Assembly (NCBI GenBank): GCA_027924585.1
Contig: BSBM01002121.1
Location: 62,001-126,000, forward strand
From: Larix kaempferi
Taxonomy: Eukaryota > Streptophyta > Pinopsida > Pinales > Pinaceae
Reading direction: 5' to 3'
DNA length: 64,000 nt
Shown: positions 39,106 through 51,850 of the stretch, piece by piece
How positions within the stretch are numbered: position 1 is the first letter of the stretch
How the letters are laid out: every line of letters begins with the position of its first letter
Translations under genes and position numbers: made by a program
The notes under the pieces: model-generated
Told to the model about the DNA's origin: nothing
Databases searched by the model: none
Seen by the model: the letters and a program-made list of their open reading frames with translations, nothing else

Positions 39106-39624
39106 GCTTACTTCCCCCGTTTTTTAAAATCACAGCTTGTAGAACGTTTACATGATTTCTTAAAAAACACGAGTTTTTAGAAAATGTGCTTTATTTCATA
39201 AATGGAATCTACAAAGTATGCACATTCTACGTCATAATGACTTTGTATAGTTTGCGCATGCGTCCGGAAATAAGAAAAGCTTACTTACCCCGTTTTTTAA
39301 AATCACAGCTTCTAGAAGGTTTGCATGATTTCTTAAAAAACACGATTTTTTAGAAAATGTGTTTTATTTCATAAATGGAATCTACAAAGTATGCACATTC
39401 TACGTCAGAACGACTTTCTATAGTTTGCGCATGCGTCCGGAAATAAGAAAAGCTTACTTTCCCCGTTTTTTAATATCACAGCTTCCAGAAGGTTTACATC
39501 ATTACTTAAAAAACATGAGTTTTTAGAAAATGTGTTTTATTTCATAAATGGAATCAACAAAGTATGCACATTCTACGTCATAACGACTTTCTATAGTTTG
39601 CACATGCGTTTGGAAATAGGAAAA
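39106..39624 (+). repeat. 519-bp (3-mer) unit, copy 2
   Basis: Partner of 38586-39105 with the same TTTGTATAG, TTACCCCG, GTCAGAACGAC and TTTTTAATATC markers; the first monomer matches only in its second half. Confidence 0.82.
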
Positions 39625-39797
39625 GCTTACTTCCCCCATTTTTTAAAATCACAGCTTCTAGAAGGTTTACATGATTTCTTAAAAAACACTAGTTTTTAGG
39701 AAATGTGTTTTATTTCATAAATAGAATCAACAAAGTATGCACATTCTACGTCATAACGACTTTCTATAGTTTGCGCATGCGTCCGGATATAAGAAAA

Positions 39798-40490
39798 GCT
39801 TACTTCCACTGTTTTTTAAAATCACAGCTTCTAGAAGGTTTACATGATTTCTTAAAAAACACGAGTTTTTAGAAAATGTGTTTTATTTCATAAATGGAAT
39901 CAACAAAGTATGCACATTCTATGTCATAACGACTTTCTATAGTTTGCGCATTCGTCCGGAAATAAGAAAAGCTTACTTCCACCGTTTTTTAAAATCACAG
40001 CTTCTAGAACGTTTACATGATTTCGTAAAAAACACGAGTTTTTAGAAAATGTGTTTTATTTGATAGATGGAATCTACAAAGTATGCACATTATACGTCAT
40101 AACGACTTTCTATAGTTTGCGCATGCGTCCGGAAATAAGAAAAGCTTACTTCCCCCGTTTTTTAAAATCACAGCTTCTAGAAGGTTTACATGATTTCTTA
40201 AAAAACATGAGTTTTTAGAAAATGTGTTTTATTTCATAAATGGAATCAACAAAGTATGCACATTCTACATCATAACGACTTTCTATAGTTTGCGCATGCG
40301 TTTGGATAATAAGAAAAGCTTACTTCCCCCATTTTTTAAAATCACAGCTTCTAGAAGGTTTACATGATTTCTTAAAAAACACGAGTTTTTAGATAATGTG
40401 TTTTATTTCATAAATAGAATCAACAAAGTATGCACATTCTACGTCATAACGACTTTCTATAGTTTGCGCATGCGTCCGGATATAAGAAAA
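39798..40490 (+). repeat. Four-monomer HOR unit T1 (693 bp)
   Basis: Order: TTCCACTG; CTAGAACG with TTTGATAGATGG; CATGAG with CTACATCAT; CCCCCATT with AATAGAATC and TCCGGATATAAG. It is one base long because of TTTGGATAATAAG at 40302-40314. The unit recurs at 41010-41701. Confidence 0.85.
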
Positions 40491-41009
40491 GCTTACTTCC
40501 ACCGTTTTTTAAAATCACAGCTTCTAGAAGGTTTACATGATTTCTTAAAAAACACGAGTTTTTAGAAAATGTGTTTTATTCCATAAATAAAATCAACAAA
40601 GTATGCACATTCTACGTCATAACGAATTTCTATAGTTTGCGCATGCATCCAGAAATAAGAAAAGCTTACTTTCACCGTTTTTTAAAATCACAGCTTCTAG
40701 AAGGTTTACATGATTTCGTAAAAAACACGAGTTTTTAGAAAATGTGTTTTATTTCATAAATGGAATCAAGAAAGTATGCACATTCTACGTCATAACGACT
40801 TGCTATAGTTTGCGTGTGCGTCCGGAAATAAGAAAAGCTTACTTCCCCCGTTTTTTAATATCACAGCTTCTAGAAGGTTTACATGATTTCTTAAAAAACA
40901 TGAGTTTTTAGAAAATGTGTTTTATTTCATAAATGGAATCAACAAAGTATGCACATTCTACGTCATAACGACTTTCTATAGTTTGCGCATGCGTCCGGAT
41001 ATAAGAAAA
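40491..41009 (+). repeat. Three-monomer variant unit T2 (519 bp)
   Basis: Ends like T1 and T3 with TCCGGATATAAG but contains other monomers (CCATAAATAAAATC, TTTCACCG, GCGTGTGCGTCC, TTTTTAATATC), so only the boundary monomer is shared. Confidence 0.75.
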
Positions 41010-41701
41010 GCTTACTTCCACTGTTTTTTAAAATCACAGCTTCTAGAAGGTTTACATGATTTCTTAAAAAACACGAGTTTTTAGAAAATGTGTTTTATTT
41101 CATAAATGGAATCAACAAAGTATGCACATTCTATGTCATAATGACTTTCTATAGTTTGCGCATTCGTCCGGAAATAAGAAAAGCTAACTTCCACCGTTTT
41201 TTAAAATCACAGCTTCTAGAAGGTTTACATGATTTCGTAAAAAACACGATTTTTTAGAAAATGTGTTTTATTTGATAGATGGAATCTACAAAGTATGCAC
41301 ATTCTACATCATAACGACTTTCTATAGTTTGTGCATGCGTCCGGAAATAAGAAAAGCTTACTTCCCCCGTTTTTTAAAATCACAGCTTCTAGAAGGTTTA
41401 CATGATTTCTTAAAAAACATGAGTTTTTAGAAAATGTGTTTTATTTCATAAATGGAATCAACAAAGTATGCACATTCTACATCATAACGACTTTCTATAG
41501 TTTGCGCATGCGTTTGGAAATAAGAAAAGCTTACTTCCCCCATTTTTTAAAATCACAGCTTCTAGAAGGTTTACATGATTTCTTAAAAAACACGAGTTTT
41601 TAGAAAATGTGTTTTATTTCATAAATAGAATCAACAAAGTATACACATTCTACGTCATAACGACTTTCTATAGTTTGCGCATGCGTCCGGATATAAGAAA
41701 A
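41010..41701 (+). repeat. Four-monomer HOR unit T3 (692 bp)
   Basis: Same four-monomer order as T1, with GCTAACTTCC start and GTATACACATTC as private changes. A further unit begins at 41702 (TCTTACTTCCATTG) and passes into the shortened-monomer HOR. Confidence 0.85.
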
Positions 41702-42863
41702 TCTTACTTCCATTGTTTTTTAAAATCACAGCTTCTAGAAGGTTTACATGATTTCTTAAAAAACACGAGTTTTTAGAAAATGTGTTTTATTTCATAAATG
41801 GAATCAACAAAGTATGCACATTCTACGTCATAACGACTTTCTATAGTTTGCGCATTCGTCCGGAAATAAGAAAAGCTTACTTCCACCGTTTTTTAAAATC
41901 ACAGCTTCTAGAACGTTTACATGATTTCGTAAAAAACACGAGTTTTTAGAAAATGTGTTTTATTTGATAGATGGAATCTACAAAGTATGCACATTCTACG
42001 TCATAACGACTTTCTATAGTTTGCGCATGCGTCCGGAAATAAGAAAAGCTTACTTCCCCCGTTTTTTAAAATCACCGCTTCTAGAAGGTTTACATGATTT
42101 CTTAGAAAACACGAGTTTTTAGAAAATGTGTTTTATTTCATAAATGGAATCAACAAAGTATGCACATTCTACGTCATAATGACTTTCTATAGTTTGCGCA
42201 TTCGTCCGGAAGGTTTACATGATTTCGTAAAAACACGAGTTTTTAGAAAATGTGTTTTATTTCATAAATGGAATTAACAAAGTATGCACATTCTACGTCA
42301 TAACGAATTTCTATAGTTTGCGCATGCGTCCGGTAATAAGAAAAGCTTACTTCCCCCGTTTTTTAAAATCACAATTTCTAGAAGGTTTACATGATTTCTA
42401 AAAAAACACGAGTTTTTAGAAAATGTGTTTTTTTTCATAAATGGAATCAACAAAGTATGCACATTCTACGTCATAACGACTTTCTATAGTTTGCGCATTC
42501 GTCCGGAAATAAGAAAAGCTTACCTCCACCGTTTTTTAAAATCACAGCTTCTAGAAGGTTTACATGATTTCGTAAAAAACACGAGTTTTAAGAAAATGTG
42601 CTTTATTTCATAAATGGAATCTACAAAGTATGCACATTCTACGTCATAAGGACTTTCTATAGTTTGCGCATGCGTCCGGAAATAAGAAAAGCTTATTTCC
42701 CCCGTTTTTTAAAATCACAGCTTCTAGAAGGTTTACATGATTTCTTAAAAAACATGAGTTTTTAGAAAATTTGTTTTATTTCATAAATGGAATCAACAAA
42801 GTATGCACATTCTACGTCATAACGACTTTCTATAGTTTGCGCATGTGTCCGGATATAAGAAAA
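41702..42863 (+). repeat. Transition segment with first 49-bp deletion junction
   Basis: Monomers 41702, 41875 (TTTGATAGATGG), 42048 (AATCACCGC, TTCTTAGAAAAC), then a shortened monomer. At 42204-42213 GTCCGGAAGG joins the end of one monomer to position 39 of the next, removing 48 bp, and the following A tract is one base shorter (124 bp in all). Starts at 42048 and 42345 are 297 bp apart. Confidence 0.88.
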
Positions 42864-44025
42864 GCTTACTTCCGCCGTTTTTTAAAATCACAGCTTCTAG
42901 AAGGTTTACATGATTTCTTAAAAAACACGAGTTTTTAGAAAATGTGTCTTATTTCATAAATGGAATCTACAAAGTATGCACATTCTACGTGATAACGACT
43001 TTCTATAGTTTGCGCATGCGTTTGGAAATAAGAAAAGCTTACTTCCCCCATTTTTTAAAATCACAGCTTCTAGAAGGTTTACATGATTTCTTAAAAAACA
43101 CGAGTTTTTAGAAAATGTGTTTTATTTCATAAATGGAATCAACAAAGTATGCACATTCTACGTCATAACGACTTTTTATAGTTTGCGCATTCGTCCGGAA
43201 ATAAGAAAAGCTTACTTCCACCGTTTTTTAAAATCACAGCTTCTAGAAGGTTTACATGATTTCGTAAAAAACACGAGTTTTTAGAAAATTTGTTTTATTT
43301 GATAAATGGAATCTACAAAGTATGCACATTGTACGTCATAACGACTTTCTATAGTTTGCGCATGCGTCCAGAAATAAGAAAAGCTTACTTCCCCCGTTTT
43401 TTAAAATCACAGCTTCTAGAAGGTTTACATGATTTCTTAAAAAACACGAGTTTTTAGAAAATGTGTTTTATTTCATAAATGGAATCAACAAAGTATGCAC
43501 ATTCTACGTCATAACGACTTTCTATAGTTTGCGCATTCGTCCGGAAATAAGAAAAGCTTACTTTCACCGTTTTTTAAAATCACAGCTTCTAGAACGTTTA
43601 CATGATTTTGTAAAAAACACGAGTTTTTAGAAAATGTGTTTTATTTGATAGATGGAATCTACAAAGTATGCACATTCTACGTCATAACGACTTTCTATAG
43701 TTTGCGCATGCGTCCGGAAATAAGAAAAGCTTACTTCCCCCGTTTTTTAAAATCACCGCTTCTAGAAGGTTTACATGATTTCTTAGAAAACATGAGTTTT
43801 TAGAAAATGTGTTTTATTTCATAAATGGAATCAACAAAGTATGCACATTCTACGTCATAATGACTTTTTATAGTTTGCGCATTCGTCCGCAAGGTTTACA
43901 TGATTTCGTAAAAACACGAGTTTTTAGAAAATGTGTTTTATTTCATAAATGGAATGTACAAAGTATGCACATTCTACGTCAGAATGACTTTCTATAGTTT
44001 GCGCATGCATCCGGAAATAAGAAAA
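42864..44025 (+). repeat. 1162-bp (7-mer) HOR unit V1
   Basis: Six 173-bp monomers plus a 124-bp one: GTGTCTTATTT with GTGATAACG; CCCCCATT with ACTTTTTATAG; TTTGATAAATGG with TCCAGAAAT; CCCCCG; CTAGAACG with TTTGATAGATGG; AATCACCGC with TTCTTAGAAAAC; shortened monomer (junction 43885-43894, here GTCCGCAAGG). V2 follows at exactly 1162 bp. Confidence 0.9.
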
Positions 44026-45187
44026 GCTTACTTCCCCCGTTTTTTAAAATCACAGCTCCCAGAAGGTTTACATGATTTCTTAAAAAACACGAGTTTTTAG
44101 AAAATGTGTCTTATTTCATAAATGGAATCTACAAAGTATGCACATTCTACGTGATAACGACTTTCTATAGTTTACGCATGCGTTTGGAAATAAGAAAAGC
44201 TTACTTCCCCCATTTTTTAAAATCACAGCTTCTAGAAGGTTTACATGATTTCTTAAAAAACACGAGTTTTTAGAAAATGTGTTTTATTTCATAAATGGAA
44301 TCAACAAAGTATGCACATTCTACGTCATAACGACTTTTTATAGTTTGCGCATTCGTCCGGAAATAAGAAAAGCTTACTTCCACCGTTTTTTAAAATCACA
44401 GCTTCTAGAAGGTTTACATGATTTCGTAAAAAACACGAGTTTTTAGAAAATGTGTTTTATTTGATAAATGGAATCTACAAATTATGCACATTCTACGTCA
44501 TAACGACTTTCTATAGTTTGCGCATGCGTCCAGAAATAAGAAAAGCTTACTTCCCCCGTTTTTTAAAATCACAGCTTCTAGAAGGTTTACATGATTTCTT
44601 AAAAAACACGAGTTTTTAGAAAATGTGTTTTATTTCATAAATGGAATCAACAAAGTATGCACATTCTACGTCATAACGACTTTCTATAGTTTGCGCATTC
44701 GTCCGGAAATAAGAAAAGCTTACTTCCACCATTTTTTAAAATCACAGCTTCTAGAACGTTTACATGATTTCGTAAAAAACACGAGTTTTTAGAAAATGTG
44801 TTTTATTTGATAGATGGAATCTACAAAGTATGCACATTCTACGTCATAATGACTTTCTATAGTTTGCGCATGCGTCCGGAAATAAGAAAAGCTTACTTCC
44901 CCCGTTTTTTGAAATCACCGCTTCTAGAAGGTTTACATGATTTCTTAGAAAACACGAGTTTTTAGAAAATGTGTTTTATTTCATAAATGGAATCAACAAA
45001 GTATGCACATTCTACGTCATAATGACTTTCTATAGTTTGCGCATTCGTCCGGAAGGTTTACATGATTTCGTAAAAACACGAGTTTTTAGAAAATGTGTTT
45101 TATTTCATAAATGGAATGTACAAAGTATGCACATTCTACGTCAGAATGACTTTCTATAGTTTGCGCATGCATCCGGAAATAAGAAAA
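44026..45187 (+). repeat. 1162-bp HOR unit V2
   Basis: Same seven-monomer order as V1 with the junction GTCCGGAAGG at 45047-45056. Its first monomer is a hybrid: AGCTCCCAG at the start, as in the monomer at 45188, and GTGATAACG at the end, as at 42864. Confidence 0.9.
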
Positions 45188-48100
45188 GCTTATTTCCCCC
45201 GTTTTTTAAAATCACAGCTCCCAGAAGGTTTACATGATTTCTTAAATAACATGAGTTTTTAGAAAATGTGTTTTATTTCATAAATGGAATCAACAAAGTA
45301 TGCACATTCTACGTCATAACGACTTTCTATAGTTTCCGCATGCTTCCGGTAATAAGAAAAGCTTACTTCCCCCGTTTTTTAAAATCACAACTTCTAGAAG
45401 GTTTACATGATTTCTTAAAAAACACGAGTTTTTAGAAAATATGTTTTATTTCATAAATGGAATCAACAAAGTATGCACATTCTACGTCATAACGACTTTC
45501 CATAGTTTGCGCATTCGTCCAGAAATAAGAAAAGTTTACCTCCACCGTTTTTTAAAATCACAGCTTCTAGAAGGTTTACATGATTTCGTAAAAAACACGA
45601 GTTTTTAGAAAATGTGCTTTATTTGATAAATGGAATCTACAACGTATTCACATTCTACGTCATAAGGACTTTCTATAGTTTGCGCATGCGTCCGGAAATA
45701 AGAAAAGCTTATTTCCCCCGTTTTTTAAAATCATAGCTTCTAGAAGGTTTACATGATTTCTTAAAAAACATGAGTTTTTAGAAAATTTGTTTTATTTCAT
45801 AAATGGAATGAACAAAGTATGCACATTCTACGTCCTAACGACTTTCTATAGTTTGCGCATGCGTCCGGATATAAGAAAAGCTTACTTCCGCCGTTTTTTA
45901 AAATCACAGCTTCTAGAAGGTTTACATGATTTCTTAAAAAACATGAGTTTTTAGAAAATGTGTCTTATTTCATAAATGGAATCTACAAAGTATGCACATT
46001 CTACGTGATAACGACTTTCTATGGTTTGCGCATGCGTTTGGAAATAAGAAAAGCTTACTTCCCCCATTTTTTAAAATCACAGCTTCTAGAAGGTTTACAT
46101 GATTTCTTAAAAAACACGAGTTTTTAGAAAATATGTTTTATTTCATAAATGGAATCAACAAAGTATGCACATTCTACGTCATAACGACTTTTTATAGTTT
46201 GCGCATTCGTCCGGAAATAAGAAAAGCTTACTTCCACCGTTTTTTAAAATCACAGCTTCTAGAAGGTTTACATGATTTCGTAAAAAACACGAGTTTTTAG
46301 AAAATGTGTTTTATTTGATAAATGGAATCTACAAAGTATGCACATTGTACGTCATAACGACTTTCTATAGTTTGCGCATGCGTCCAGAAATAAGAAAAGC
46401 TTACTTCCCTCGTTTTTTAAAATCACAGCTTCTAGAAGGTTTACATGATTTCTTAAAAAACATGAGTTTTTAGAAAATGTGTTTTATTTCATAAAAGGAA
46501 TCAACAAAGTATGCACATTCTACGTCATAACGACTTTCTATAGTTTGCGCATGCGTTTGGAAATAAGAAAAGCTTACTTCCCCCGTTTTTTAAAATTACA
46601 GCTTCTAGAAGGTTTACATGATTTCTTAAAAAACATGAGTTTTTAGAAAATGTGTTTTATTTCATAAATGGAATCAACAAAGTATGCACATTCTACGTCA
46701 TAACGACTTTCTATAGTTTGCGCATTCGTCCGGAAATAAGAAAAGCTTACTTCCCCCGTTTTTTAAAATCACAACTTCTAGAAGGTTTACATGATTTCTA
46801 AAAAAACACGAGTTTTTAGAAAATGTGTTTTATTTCATAAATGGAAACAACAAAGTATGCACATTCTACGTCATAACGACTTTCTATAGTTTGCGCATGC
46901 GTTTGGAAATAAGAAAAGCTTACTTCCCCCGTTTTTTAAAATCACAGCTTCTAGAAGGTTTACATGATTTCTTAAAAAACACGAGTTTTTAGAAAATTTG
47001 TTTTATTTCATAAATGGAATCAACAAAGTATGCACATTTTACGTCATAACGACTTTCTATAGTTTGCGCATGCGTTTGGAAATAAGAAAAGCTTACTTTC
47101 CCTGTTTTTTAAAATCACAGCTTCAAGAAGGTTTACATGATTTGTTAAAAAACACGAGTTTTTAGAAAATGTGTTTTATTTCATAAATGGAATCTACAAA
47201 GTATGCACATTCTATGTCATAACGACTTTCTATAGTTTGCGCATGCGTCCGGAAATAAGAAAAGCTTACTTACCCCGTTTTCTAAAATCACAGCTTCCAG
47301 AAGGTTTTCATGATTTCTTAAAAAACACGAGTTTTTAGAAAATGTGTTTTATTTCATCAATGGAATCAACAAAGTATGCACATTCTACGTCATAACGACT
47401 TTCTATAGTTTGCGCATTCGTCCGGAAATAAGAAAAGCTTACTTCCACCGTTTTTTAAAATCACAGCTTCTAGAAGGTTTACATGATTTCGTAAAAAACA
47501 CGAGTTTTTAGAAAATGTGTTTTATTTGATAAATGGAATCTACAAAGTATGCACATTCTACGTCATAACGACTTTCTATAGTTTGCGCATGCGTCCGGAA
47601 ATAAGAAAAGCTTACTTCCCCCGTTTTTTAAAATCACAGCTTCTAGAAGGTTTACATGATTTCTTAAAAAACACGAGTTTTTAGAAAACGTGTTTTATTT
47701 CATAAATGGAATAAACAAAGTATGCACATTCTACGTCATAACGACTTTCTATAGTTTGCACATGCGTTTGAAAATAAGAAAAGCTTACTTCCGCCGTTTT
47801 TTAAAATCACAGCTTCTAGAAGGTTTACATGATTTCTTAAAAAACACGAGTTTTTAGAAAATGTGTTTTATTTCATAAATGGAATCAACAAAGTATGCAC
47901 ATTCTACGTCATAACGGCTTCCTATAGTTTGTGCATGCGTCCGGTAATAAGAAAAGCTTACTTCCGCCGTTTTTTAAAATCACAACTTCTGGAAGGTTTA
48001 CATGATTTCTAAAAAAACACGACTTTTTAGAAAATGTGTTTTATTTCATAAATGGAATCGACAAAGTATGCACATTCTATGTCATAACGACTTTCTATAG

Positions 48101-48911
48101 TTTGCGCATGCGTTTGGAAATAAGAAAAACTTACATCCCCCGTTTTTTAAAATCACAGCTTCTAGAAGGTTTACATGATTTCTTAAAACACACGAGTTTT
48201 TAGAAAATGTGTTTTATTTCATAAATGGAATCAACAAAGTATGCACATTCTAGGTCATAACAACTTTCTATAGTTTGCGCATGCATTTGGAAATAAGAAA
48301 AGCTTACTTCCCCTGTTTTTTAAAATCATAGCTTCAAGAAGGTTTACATGATTTGTTAAAAAACACGAGTTTTTAGAAAATGTGTTTTATTTGATAAATG
48401 GAATCTACAAAGTATGCATATTCTACGTCATAACGACTTTCTATAGTTTGCGCATGCGTCCAGAAATAAGAAAAGCTTACTTCCCCCGTTTTTTAAAATC
48501 ACAGCTTCTAGAAGGTTTACATGATTTCTTAAAAAACACGAGTTTTTAGAAAATGTCTTTTATTTCATAAATGGAATCAACAAAGTATGCACATTCTACG
48601 TCATAACGACTTTCTATAGTTTGCGCATGCGTTTGGAAATAAGAAAAGCTTACTTCCCCCGTTTTTTAAAATCACAGCTTCTAGAAGGTTTACATGATTT
48701 CTTAAAAAACGTGAGTTTTTAGAAAATGTGTTTTATTTCATAAATGGAATCAACAAAGTATGCACATTCTACGTCATAACGACTTTCTATAGTTTGCGCA
48801 TGCGTCCGGAAATAAGAAAAGCTTACTTCCCCCGTTTTTTAAAATCACAGCTTCTAGAAGGTTTACATGATTTCGTAAAAAACACGAGTTTTTAGAAAAT
48901 GTGTTTTATTT
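45188..48911 (+). repeat. Diverged Y-type segment (Y0)
   Basis: Contains the marker order of the later Y blocks (AGCTCCCAG, GCTTCCGGTAATAAG, TTACCTCCACCG, TTATTTCCCC, GTGATAACG, AAACGTGTTT with GGAATAAAC, GGAATCGAC, CTTCAAGAAG). From about 47.4 kb it aligns to 54.3-55.8 kb at 6867 bp; further left the offset is 7907 bp, so about six more monomers are present here than in Y1. Confidence 0.78.
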
Positions 48912-51850
48912 CGTAAATGGAATCTACAAAGTATGCACATTCTACGTCATAACGACTTTCTATAGTTTATGCATTCGTCCGGAAATAAGAAAAGCTTACT
49001 TCCACCGTTTTTTAAAATCACAGCTTCTAGTAGGTTTACATGATTTCTTAAAAAAATGGAGTTTTTAGAAAATGAGTTTTATTTCATAAATGGAATCAAC
49101 AAAGTATGCACATTCTACGTCATAATGACTTTCTATAGTTTGCGCATTCGTCCGGAACTAAGAAAAGCTTACTTCCACCGTTTTTTAAAATCACAGCTTC
49201 TAGAAGGTTTACATGATTTCGTAAAAAACACGAGTTTTTAGAAAATGTATTTTATTTCATAAATGGAATATACAAAGTATGCACATTCTACGTCATAACG
49301 ACTTTCTATAGTTTGCGCATGCGTCCGTAAATAAGAAAAGCTTACTTCCACCGTTTTTTAAAATCTTAGCTTCTAGAAGGTTTACATGATTTCGTAAAAA
49401 ACACGAGTTTTTAGAAAATGTGTTTTATTTCAGAAATGGAATCTACAAGGTATGCACATTCTACGTCATAACGACTTTCTATAGTTTGCGCATGCGTCCG
49501 GAAATAAGAAAAGCTTACTTCTCCCGTTTTTTAAAATCACAGCTTCTAGAAGGTTTACATGATTTCTTAAAAAACATGAGTTTTTAGAAAATGTGTTTTA
49601 TTTCATAAATGGAATCAACAAAGTATGCACATTCTACGTCATAACGACTTTCGATAGTTTGCGCATGCGTTTGGAAATAAGAAAAGCTTACTTCCCCCGT
49701 TTTTTAAAATCACAGCTTCTAGAAGGTTTACATGATTTCTTAAAAAACACTAGTTGTTAGAAAATGTGTTTTATTTCATAAATAGAATCAACAAAGTATG
49801 CACATTCTACGTCATAACGACTTTCTATAGTTTGCTCATGCGTCCGGAAATAAGAAAAGCTTACTTCAACCATTTTTTAAAATCACAGCTTCTAGAAGGT
49901 TTACATGATTTTTTAAAAACACGAGTTTTTAAAAAATGTGTTTTATTTCATAAATGGAATCAACAAAGTATGCATATTCTACGTCATAATGATTTTCTAT
50001 AGTTTGTGCATTCGTCCAGAAATAAGAAAAGCTTACTTCCACCGTTTTTTAAAATCACAACTTCTAGAAGGTTTACATGATTTCTTAAAAAACACGAGTT
50101 TTTAGAAAATGTGTTTTATTTCATAAATGGAATCAACAAAGTATGCACATTCTACGTCATAACGACTTTCTATAGTTTGTGCATGCATTTGGAAATAAGA
50201 AAAGCTTACTTCCCCCGTTTTTTAAAATCACAGCTTCTGGAGGGTTTACATGATTTCTTAAAAAACATGAGTTTTTAGAAAATGTGTTTTATTTCATAAA
50301 TGGAATCAACAAAGTATGCACATTCTACGTCATAACGACTTTCTATAGTTTGCGCATGCGTCCGGAAATAAGAAAAGCTTACTTCTCCCGTTTTTTAAAA
50401 TCACAGCTTCTAGAAGGTTTACATGATTTCTTAAAATACATGAGTTTTTAGAAAATGTGTTTTATTTCATAAATGGAATCAACAAAGTATGCACATTCTA
50501 CGTCATAACGACTTTCTATAGTTTGCGCATGCGTTTGGAAATAAGAAAACCTTACTTCCCCCGTTTTTTAAAATCACAGCTTCTCGAAAGTTTACATGAT
50601 TTCTTAAAAAACACTAGTTGTTAGAAAATGTGTTTTATTTCATAAATAGAATCAACAAAGTATGCACATTCTACGTCATAACGACTTTCTATAGTTTGCT
50701 CATGCGTCCGGAAATAAGAAAAGCTTACTTCAACCATTTTTTAAAATCACAGCTTCTAGAAGGTTTACATGATTTTTTAAAAACACGAGTTTTTAGAAAA
50801 TGTGTTTTATTTCATAAATGGAATCAACAAAGTATGCATATTCTACGTCATAATGACTTTCTATAGTTTGTGCATTCGTCCGGAAATAAGAAAAGCTTAC
50901 TTCCACCGTTTTTTAAAATCACAACTTCTAGAAGGTTTACATGATTTCTTAAAAAACACGAGTTTTTAGAAAATGTGTTTTATTTCATAAATGGAATCAA
51001 CAAAGTATGCACATTCTACGTCATAACGACTTTCTATAGTTTGTGCATGCGTTTGGAAATAAGAAAAGCTTACTTCCCCCGTTTTTTAAAAACCACAGCT
51101 TCTGGAGGGTTTACATGATTTCTTAAAAAACACGAGTTTTTAGAAAATGTGTTTTATTTCATAAATGGAATCAACAAAGTATGCACATTCTACGTCATAA
51201 CGACTTTCTATAGCTTGCGCCTGCGTCCGAAAATAATAAAAGCTTACTTCCACCGTTTTTTAAAATCACAGCTTCTAGAAGGTTTACATGATTACTTAAA
51301 AAACACGAGTTTTTAGAAAATGTGTTTTATTTCATAAATGGAATCAACAAAGTATGCACATTATACATAATAACGACTTTCTATAGTTTGCGCATGCGTC
51401 CGGAAATAAGAAAAGCTTACTTCAACCGTTTTTTAAAATCACAGCTTCTAGAAGGCTTACATGATATCTTAAAAAACATGAGTTTTTAGAAAATGTGTTT
51501 TATTTCATAAATGAAATCAACAAAGTATGCACATTCTACGTCATAACGACTTTCTATAGTTTGCGCATTTATCCGGAAATAAGAAAAGCTTACTTCCACC
51601 GTTTTTTAAAATCACAGCTTCTAGAAGGTTTACATGATTTCTTAAAAAACACGAGTTTTTAGAAAATGTGTTTTATTTCATAAATGGAATCAACAAAGTA
51701 TGCACATTCTACGTCATAACGACTTTCTATAGTTTCGCATTCGTCCGGAAACAAGAAAAGCTTACTTCCACCGTTTTTTAAAATCACAGCTTCTAGAAGG
51801 TTTACATGATTTCGTAAAAAACACGAGTTTTTAGAAAATGTGTTTTATTT
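48912..51850 (+). repeat. Block X0 (2939 bp) with internal 864-bp duplication
   Basis: Begins at TTTCGTAAATGG and has the X markers: AAATGGAGTTTTTAG with AATGAGTTTT, GTCCGGAACTAAG, CAGAAATGG, TAGTTGTTAG, GCTCATGCG, AAAACCACAGC, TTATACATAATAACG, GGCTTACATGATATC, TTTATCCGG, AGTTTCGCATTCG. Segment 49513-50376 is repeated as 50377-51240 (five monomers, 864 bp), which accounts for X0 being 864 bp longer than X1. Confidence 0.88.
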
